Under the pieces are notes generated by a model. The model was not told the DNA's origin. It did not search any database and saw only the letters and a program-made list of their open reading frames with translations. Shown here one piece after another: positions 59,153-64,000 of a stretch of DNA of 64,000 nucleotides; the first letter of the stretch is position 1, and each line of letters starts with the position of its first letter. Origin of the DNA: Lachnospiraceae bacterium (lineage in GTDB: Bacteria > Bacillota > Clostridia > Lachnospirales > Lachnospiraceae). The translations under genes were made by a program, and so were the position numbers. Location of the stretch: contig JAQVCW010000016.1 in NCBI GenBank assembly GCA_028689585.1, positions 32,787-96,786 on the forward strand. The letters are read 5' to 3'.

Positions 59153-59698
59153 TTACCTTAGCCTTTTTCTGAGTTTTTGAACAATCCATGGATACAGTCT
59201 GTTTGCCAGCCAGGCAGAAACCACCGCCGCCACCAGACCTCCCAGGATATCCGTCGGAAAATGGACGCCCAGATACATTCTGGAAAAGGCGATCAGCCCT
59301 GCCAAAATCAGTGCGGCAATTCCATATTTCCGCGGCAGCATACGAAAGCACACGATTGCCGCCGCAAAGGAAGCACAGGTATGCCCGGAGGGAAAGGAAT
59401 AGTCTGTCTGCACCGGAAGCAGTCTGTGAATCGCCTCCGTGTAATCATAGGGACGCATCCTGCCCACCAGGTTCTTCAGCCCCACATTCGTAATCAGAGC
59501 ACCGATCGCCAGGGCGATCAAAACGGTAAATCCCACCGGTCTGGTCCTTCGAAAACAAAGAAGGGCGATCCCCAGGGCGATCCAGAACCATCCATTGTCT
59601 CCCAGAGAAGTAACCGCACGCATCACAGGTGTCAGTACCTCAAATCTCAGGTTTTCCTGGATCCAAAGCAATATCGAAACATCTAACTGCTGAATCAT
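59153..59698 (-). CDS. PAP2-type membrane phosphatase
   Basis: The 181-residue integral membrane protein has about five helices and the three motifs of the PAP2 superfamily: KLVGRMRPYDY, FPSGHTCASFAAA and SRMYLGVHFPTDILGG. The histidines in the last two are catalytic. Likely substrates are phosphatidic acid, phosphatidylglycerophosphate or undecaprenyl pyrophosphate. The start follows GGAG. It lies just upstream of the lipid kinase gene. Confidence 0.92.
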   Translation of the reverse strand: MIQQLDVSILLWIQENLRFEVLTPVMRAVTSLGDNGWFWIALGIALLCFRRTRPVGFTVLIALAIGALITNVGLKNLVGRMRPYDYTEAIHRLLPVQTDYSFPSGHTCASFAAAIVCFRMLPRKYGIAALILAGLIAFSRMYLGVHFPTDILGGLVAAVVSAWLANRLYPWIVQKLRKRLR

Positions 59699-59748
59699 TC
59701 ATTATTCTCCATATTATTTAATTTTTTGAACACCGGAGCATCCGATGC

Positions 59749-60771
59749 CTACAGACGGATCATTTCGGAATTGATATCCGCCAGACTTCTGGCGCCGCAC
59801 ATTTCCATAATATCTTTTAATTCGCTGCCGATTTTTTGGATGTAAGTCTGAATCCCCTCTGCTCCTGCGCCGTAAATGGCCGTCACAAACGGGCGGCAGA
59901 TCAGCACGCCATCCGCACCCATCGCCAGCGCCCGGAATACGTCCAGACCGCTTCGGATACCGCCGTCCACCAGGATCTTCATATCACTCTCCGCTCTCAC
60001 CGCTTTCACAATCTCCGGCAGCACCTCTGCGGTAGAGGGACATCCGTCCAGAACACGGCCTCCGTGATTGCTGACTACGATACCTGCCGCACCGGCCTGC
60101 ATCGCCTTGCGGGCGCCGGCCACCGTCATAATTCCCTTTACTACAAAAGGAAGTCCTGCATCCCTTATGATCTCTTTCAGTTCTTCTGCGCTCTTGGCAC
60201 CTGCCGGCGGAGTCAGATTTTTCAGGAACGGAAGTCCGGATGCATCCACATCCATCGCCACTGCCGATGCGCCTGCCGCTTTCACCAGCGCCATCTTTTC
60301 ATCAATCAGATCCTTATTCCAGGGCTTGATCACCGGAATGCCAATGCCGCCGCTTTTCTTGATGGCTTCTGCCGCCGCAATGGTCTGATCCGGATTCACA
60401 CCGTCCCCGGTAAAAGCCATGATTCCATTTTCCGCACAGGCGGAAACCATCACTTCATTGTAAGTCATATCCGTATATTCTTTTCCATAATGGAGCTGCA
60501 CCGCTCCCACCGGGCCGGCAAAGAACGGATACTGATAGGTTCTTCCAAACAGTTCCAGAGAGGTATCAATCGGTCCTGCTTTTACCAGACAGTCCATATT
60601 GACTCTGATCTCCTGCCATTTCTGATAATTCCGCACTGCGGTATCGCCCAGTCCCTTCGCTCCCGGTCCCGGAATTGTATTTGCACATGCCTTTCCGTTG
60701 CACACGGGACAGGCTTTGCAATAAGACCCCAGCTTTGGCCGCGCTGCTTCCACCACTTCCTGATATGTCAT
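59749..60771 (-). CDS. FMN-dependent alpha-hydroxyacid dehydrogenase-family protein with N-terminal Cys cluster
   Basis: The 340-residue protein has the LldD/glycolate oxidase TIM-barrel fold. The active-site His/Arg motif is SNHGGRVLDGCPST near 229, with the FMN phosphate region DGGIRSGLDVFRALAMGADGVLICRPF near 270. The FMN-binding PFFAGPVGAVQL is near 77. Before the barrel is a four-cysteine motif CKACPVCNGKAC (C18, C21, C24, C29), which could hold an iron-sulfur cluster or zinc; plain LldD lacks it. In an anaerobe it more likely acts as a dehydrogenase than an oxidase. The substrate is unknown. GGAGG and a REP-like hairpin precede the start. Confidence 0.85.
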   Translation of the reverse strand: MTYQEVVEAARPKLGSYCKACPVCNGKACANTIPGPGAKGLGDTAVRNYQKWQEIRVNMDCLVKAGPIDTSLELFGRTYQYPFFAGPVGAVQLHYGKEYTDMTYNEVMVSACAENGIMAFTGDGVNPDQTIAAAEAIKKSGGIGIPVIKPWNKDLIDEKMALVKAAGASAVAMDVDASGLPFLKNLTPPAGAKSAEELKEIIRDAGLPFVVKGIMTVAGARKAMQAGAAGIVVSNHGGRVLDGCPSTAEVLPEIVKAVRAESDMKILVDGGIRSGLDVFRALAMGADGVLICRPFVTAIYGAGAEGIQTYIQKIGSELKDIMEMCGARSLADINSEMIRL

Positions 60772-60796
60772 TTCGTAATCCTCCGTATTTTCAGAA

Positions 60797-60838
60797 CATC
60801 AGCCCATTTCAAATTTGCCCTTGGCAAATGGACTGACT
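60797..60838 (-). repeat. REP-like hairpin upstream of the hydroxyacid dehydrogenase gene
   Basis: On the minus strand GTCAGTCC pairs with the GGGCTGAT arm, enclosing ATTTGCC-AA-GGGCAAAT and a seven-base bulge. It ends 25 bases upstream of the start codon at 60771. Confidence 0.8.
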
Positions 60839-60941
60839 AATATTGTATCATTTTACAGCTACTTTACATTTTATCTTTTTTTCTCTCTATCGTCAATTGT
60901 TTCCAGAAAATAAGAGGGGACGGTTCTCTGGAAATGAAACA

Positions 60942-60982
60942 AGAGGGGACGGTTCTCTGAAAATCAGAGAACCGTCCCCTCT
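60942..60982 (-). terminator. Terminator of amt-glnB
   Basis: AGAGGGGACGGTTCTCTGA and its exact complement form a 19-bp stem around AAA just past the stop codon. A second direct copy of AGAGGGGACGGTTCTCTG is at 60913-60930. I recall this GGGGACGGTTCTC palindrome as widespread in Clostridia, so it may be a mobile repeat used as a terminator. Confidence 0.75.
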
Positions 60983-60988
60983 AAACCG

Positions 60989-62746
60989 CTATTCTACGTC
61001 CTGAAGGGCCTCAAAGCCTTCTTCACCGGTACGTACTTTTACGACCTGCTGTACATTGTAGACAAAGATCTTGCCATCACCGATATGTCCGGTGTACAGT
61101 GCTTTCTTTGCTGCTTCAATGACATGTTCTACCGGGATCTTGCTGATGATAACCTCTACCTTTACCTTTGGAAGCAGGGTTGCATCCATTTCAACACCAC
61201 GGTATTTCTCTCCGGCACCCTTTTGAATGCCGCAGCCCATTACCTGAGTGACGGTCATACCAGTCACGCCCAGATCATTCAGGGCATTTTTCAGTTTATC
61301 GTAACGGGACAGCTTTGCAATAATTGTAACCTTGTGTATACCGCTTTCTGACTCGATCGGTGCCGCTGCCACTTTCACTGCTGCAGCTTTCTGAACCTCA
61401 CTCGCCCTGGTATAATCGCTTTCGCCAAGGTCGGTATTCTCATTGACCGCCATCGTTGCTTCTGTCATATCCATGATGCTGAAGCCTGCATATGCAGAAG
61501 CCAGACCATGTTCTTTCTCATCCAGACCGACGATTTCTTCTTCTTCCGATACCCGAAGACCAATCGTCATGTCAATTACCTTGAATACAATAAACATTGT
61601 GATCGCAGTCCATGCACCTACCGTAAGGACACCTACAAGCTGTATACTGAGCTGACTAATACCGCCGCCGTAGAACAGGCCGTTGATTGTGGATTCCGGA
61701 GCATTGGTGGTAGCAAACAGACCAACTGCAATTGTTCCCCAGATACCGTTCAGGCAATGAACTGCGACTGCACCCACCGGATCATCCACGTGTGCCACAT
61801 TATCACAGAACCATACGCCAAATACTACTAAAAGCCCGGCCACAATACCAATTACGATGGCGCCAAATGCATCCGTCACATCACAGGGAGCGGTAATTGC
61901 CACCAGCCCTGCCAGCGATGCGTTCAGACACATGGACACATCCGGTTTTCCATATTTAATCCAGGTGAAGACCATACAGGTAACGGTAGCTACTGCCGGT
62001 GCAATGGTGGTTGTCATAAATATAGAAGCAAGCTGCGGACCGGTGGTTGCGGCAGCACCATTGAAGCCGTACCAGCCAAACCAGAGAATAAATACACCGA
62101 GAGCACCGATTACAATATTGTGTCCCGGAAACGCATGTACTTTTACTACTTTGCCATTTTTATCTTTCGTAAATTTTCCGATACGTGCGCCCAGCATTGC
62201 TGCTCCTACGAAAGCGGTGAGGCCGCCTACCATATGGATGGCACAGGAACCTGCAAAATCATGAAAGCCTCTGGCTGCCAGCCATCCGCCGCCCCAGATC
62301 CAGTGGGCCTCAATGGGATAAACCACTGCTGAAATCACCGCGGAATAAACACAGTAAGCCAGAAATTTTGTTCTCTCTGCCATGGCTCCTGACACGATGG
62401 TCGCTGCCGTAGCACAAAATACCAGGTTGAACACGAAATTAGACCAGTCGAAATTCGTATAATCCGTGAAAATTCCAAGAGTCGGAATTCCGATCAGTCC
62501 TCCCAGCGCATCCTCTCCCAGCAATAAACCAAAGCCAATGAATATAAATACGCAGGTACCGATACAAAAGTCCATCAGGTTCTTCATAATAATGTTGCCG
62601 GCATTCTTTGCTCTGGTGAAACCAGTCTCAACCATAGCGAAACCGGCCTGCATAAAGAATACCAGTGCGGCCCCGATCAGAAACCAGATGCCGAATACTT
62701 CACTGCCTACGGTATCAGTGATTGCTGTTAAAATTTCCTGTGTCAT
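60989..62746 (-). CDS. amt: Ammonium transporter fused to a P-II (GlnB) regulatory domain
   Basis: Residues 1-410 form an Amt/MEP/Rh ammonium channel with about eleven helices, including FFMQAGFAMVETGFTRAKNAGN near 29 and the pore region DFAGSCAIHMVGG near 163. After a linker (about 410-468), residues 469-585 form a complete GlnB/P-II domain: IHKVTIIAKLSRYDKLKNAL, T-loop with KYRGVE (tyrosine at 515 in the position uridylylated in GlnB), and TGHIGDGKIFVYNV. P-II proteins plug Amt channels in response to 2-oxoglutarate and ADP/ATP, so here sensor and channel are one polypeptide. A long hairpin leader precedes the gene. Confidence 0.95.
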   Translation of the reverse strand: MTQEILTAITDTVGSEVFGIWFLIGAALVFFMQAGFAMVETGFTRAKNAGNIIMKNLMDFCIGTCVFIFIGFGLLLGEDALGGLIGIPTLGIFTDYTNFDWSNFVFNLVFCATAATIVSGAMAERTKFLAYCVYSAVISAVVYPIEAHWIWGGGWLAARGFHDFAGSCAIHMVGGLTAFVGAAMLGARIGKFTKDKNGKVVKVHAFPGHNIVIGALGVFILWFGWYGFNGAAATTGPQLASIFMTTTIAPAVATVTCMVFTWIKYGKPDVSMCLNASLAGLVAITAPCDVTDAFGAIVIGIVAGLLVVFGVWFCDNVAHVDDPVGAVAVHCLNGIWGTIAVGLFATTNAPESTINGLFYGGGISQLSIQLVGVLTVGAWTAITMFIVFKVIDMTIGLRVSEEEEIVGLDEKEHGLASAYAGFSIMDMTEATMAVNENTDLGESDYTRASEVQKAAAVKVAAAPIESESGIHKVTIIAKLSRYDKLKNALNDLGVTGMTVTQVMGCGIQKGAGEKYRGVEMDATLLPKVKVEVIISKIPVEHVIEAAKKALYTGHIGDGKIFVYNVQQVVKVRTGEEGFEALQDVE

Positions 62747-62776
62747 AATTTTTCCTCCTCTTCAATCCTCTTCAAA

Positions 62777-62816
62777 CATCAGCCATCCTGGATTTGCTTT
62801 CAGCAAATGGCTGACA
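62777..62816 (-). repeat. REP-like hairpin upstream of amt
   Basis: On the minus strand GTCAGCC pairs with GGCTGAT, enclosing ATTTGCT-GAA-AGCAAAT and a seven-base bulge. Both arms are one base shorter than other copies, so pairing is kept. It ends 30 bases upstream of the amt start. Confidence 0.85.
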
Positions 62817-62969
62817 TAACCACTTGAATGCTGGTGTATTACACAACTCCTTTTTTCTATTATGAAACCGGCACGGCATTGCATTCCTCACATCTTTTGT
62901 TCCGTGCACACAGCTTGACATCTGTGCACGAAGTGCTTTTCTATCATCGGACCAGCTTTCCTAAGATAG

Positions 62970-63018
62970 AAAAAAGATGTGTATCCGCCACGTCCAGCCA
63001 TGGTTCGATACACATCTT
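62970..63018 (-). terminator. Leader terminator (possible attenuator) of amt
   Basis: On the minus strand AAGATGTGTATC and GATACACATCTT form a 12-bp stem with a 19-base, partly paired loop, followed by TTTTTTC. It lies about 70 bases after the predicted transcription start and 225 bases before amt, so read-through must be regulated or frequent. Confidence 0.7.
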
Positions 63019-63040
63019 CGTGCAGTTTCATAATATGACA

Positions 63041-63074
63041 AAAGGCACTTTGAGTAGTTATCTCAAAGCGCCTT
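63041..63074 (-). promoter_or_regulatory. First leader hairpin of amt
   Basis: AAAGGCGCTTTGAG pairs with CTCAAAGTGCCTTT around a six-base loop, starting about 15 bases after the -10 box. The glnN leader also begins with an AAAGGCG hairpin at a similar place. Confidence 0.6.
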
Positions 63075-63090
63075 TGCTTTTATGTGCTAA

Positions 63091-63119
63091 AGTTTAACTC
63101 CATATTTTTTAAAAGTCAA
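63091..63119 (-). promoter_or_regulatory. Promoter of amt-glnB
   Basis: On the minus strand TTGACT (63114-63119) and TAAACT (63091-63096) are 17 bases apart within AT-rich DNA. Confidence 0.7.
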
Positions 63120-63255
63120 TTGATATTTTGATTTCAAACCATTTTTGTGAAAATTATAGAAATTTTATATTTATTTTATAGTTTTTTATGCAAAATACGG
63201 TTTTTAATTATATGAAGTAAATTCCTTTTTTAATATATTTCAGAGCTCTGTTCGT

Positions 63256-63852
63256 TCAGGATACCTGCTGCTTCTTTTTTACATCTGAAGTGATCATTTC
63301 CAGCTCCTCTTCCGAAATGCAGTGGCTGCTCTTTTCCCGCTCCAGCAGCTCCAGACAATGCTCCAGATCCACCCAGCGAACTTCCTCCACTTCGCTCTCC
63401 TGTAATTTAAACTGCTTTGGATCCGCCCACAGCAGATACACTCTGCTCACCTGATTGTCCAGAAACCATTTTCCATAAAACCGAGCCCGATGATAGAAAT
63501 GTCTGGTCCCGCAATAGATCAGATCACTCTCCTTCGCCTCCACGCCCAGCTCCTCCTTCAATTCTCTCACTGCGGAAGGCAGATAATCCACTCCTGCCGG
63601 AATATGCCCGCCGCTGGACATATCATAGCACCCCGGGTGAGAATCCTTTCCGGGACTTCGCTTCTGAAGCAAAATCTGAAATTCGGACTGATCCTCTCCC
63701 CCCAGCTCCTCCGGCCGCGAAACCGACGGAGTCCTTCGGATAATCCACACATGGGCAGTTCGATGCCGTATCCCCTCTGCGTGAGCAGTTTCCCTCTCTA
63801 CCGTCTCTCCCGTAGGGTTTCCATTTTCATCTACCACATCCAGCCATTCCAT
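63256..63852 (-). CDS. Nudix hydrolase domain protein (IDI/YfcD-like)
   Basis: The 198-residue protein begins MEWLDVVDENGNPTGETVERETAHAEGIRHRTAHVWI, the pattern of Nudix proteins related to isopentenyl-diphosphate isomerase and YfcD. The Nudix box is GHIPAGVDYLPSAVRELKEELGV (from about 87), with the metal-binding REL-KEELGV intact but valine where the upstream glutamate of Gx5E is expected. An insertion with GGEDQSEF (about 50-57) lies between two strands. Substrate unknown; members hydrolyse nucleoside diphosphate derivatives. GGAGG precedes the start. Confidence 0.85.
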   Translation of the reverse strand: MEWLDVVDENGNPTGETVERETAHAEGIRHRTAHVWIIRRTPSVSRPEELGGEDQSEFQILLQKRSPGKDSHPGCYDMSSGGHIPAGVDYLPSAVRELKEELGVEAKESDLIYCGTRHFYHRARFYGKWFLDNQVSRVYLLWADPKQFKLQESEVEEVRWVDLEHCLELLEREKSSHCISEEELEMITSDVKKKQQVS

Positions 63853-63883
63853 CCTCTGTTATCCTCCTGCAATGTGACCCACT

Positions 63884-64000
63884 CCCACCACTTAATCAAA
63901 GATTTGAAGTGAGGGCTTCCTGTTCAATAGCTCCCATGAGCCAAGTATCAGCAGGCTATCCCCGCAGGCCCTGCGGTTCTGTTTTGGTGCGGTCACGCAC
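63884..64000 (-). mobile_element. Candidate right end of an IS605/IS1341 (TnpB)-type element, truncated by the window edge
   Basis: On the minus strand GAAGCCCTCACTTCAAATC and AAGTGGTGGG form the subterminal hairpin (63884-63915) that I associate with the right end of IS200/IS605-family elements in Clostridia, preceded by a GGGAGC...GAACAGGAAGCC stretch. A reading frame ends at 63956 and enters from the right edge. If correct, the guide-RNA region of a TnpB system would overlap here. The bulk of the element is outside the window. Confidence 0.45.
63956..64000 (-). CDS. Last 14 codons of a gene entering from the right, possibly tnpB
   Basis: The open frame reads VRDRTKTEPQGLRG and stops with TAG at 63956-63958. 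It is too short to identify. Its position about 40 bases before an IS605-like end hairpin makes a TnpB C-terminus possible. Only adjoining sequence can settle this. Confidence 0.3.
   Translation of the reverse strand: MRDRTKTEPQGLRG

Noticed and set aside
1..64000. tRNA, rRNA, T-box leaders or CRISPR arrays
   Set aside because: I looked for tRNA T-loops, T-box GGTGG motifs and regularly spaced repeats and found none convincing. A tRNAscan and Rfam scan would be decisive.

Overview
The window looks like chromosomal DNA of a Gram-positive anaerobe of the Clostridia, most likely family Lachnospiraceae (Blautia-like). The genus is a guess from gene content. The pointers are a Firmicute housekeeping block (rpmE, DUF1385, prmC, prfA, glmM next to rho), a type III glutamine synthetase, an Amt-GlnB fusion, a ChvE/MmsA/MmsB sugar importer, LytS/AraC-type sugar sensing, a DUF4867 gene beside a fucose-isomerase-family gene, and a clostridial-type c-di-GMP-I riboswitch. 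No rRNA, tRNA, CRISPR array or complete insertion sequence was seen. Almost all genes are on the minus strand.

Layout. 1-8.1 kb: partial DUF2156 gene, glmM, prfA, prmC, DUF1385, rpmE, a MITE-like repeat inserted at the end of rho, rho with a heptad-repeat linker, and a small membrane protein. 8.2-9.5 kb: a CNNM/CBS (HlyC/CorC) membrane protein on the plus strand. 9.6-11.0 kb: a membrane-anchored HExxH protease resembling Pro-Pro endopeptidases, transcribed through a c-di-GMP-I riboswitch. 11.2-19.5 kb: a nine-gene operon with a CdaR-like regulator, S41 protease, degenerate sigma-like protein, transglutaminase lipoprotein, GspF/PilC platform protein, four small pilin-like or membrane proteins, and PilT as the only ATPase. 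20.1-22.2 kb: glnN with a hairpin leader.

22.5-28.1 kb: a sugar-sensing operon (anchored binding protein, histidine kinase, AraC-type response regulator, ChvE-like lipoprotein). 28.3-36.5 kb: a first oligopeptide-type ABC operon with an enlarged binding protein and a permease carrying a repeat-containing external domain. 36.7-40.7 kb: chvE-mmsA-mmsB. 41.1-47.0 kb: a second oligopeptide-type ABC system. 47.4-54.0 kb: galM, a fucose-isomerase-family enzyme, DUF4867, xylB and a LacI-type regulator, which together look like a pentose module. 54.1-58.1 kb: an iron alcohol dehydrogenase, an aldehyde dehydrogenase and a metallophosphoesterase on the plus strand. 58.2-63.9 kb: lipid kinase, PAP2 phosphatase, FMN hydroxyacid dehydrogenase, Amt-GlnB and a Nudix protein. 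The right edge holds what looks like the end of an IS605/TnpB-type element.

The main themes are these. (1) A c-di-GMP-controlled surface protease sits next to a minimal PilT-only pilus-like operon. (2) Sugar import, sensing and pentose kinase genes are clustered. (3) glnN and amt both have hairpin leaders close to well-formed promoters. (4) Two families of dispersed palindromic repeats occur; one sits repeatedly about 20-30 bases upstream of start codons and shows compensatory changes, and the other has terminal inverted repeats and a duplicated stretch of rho.
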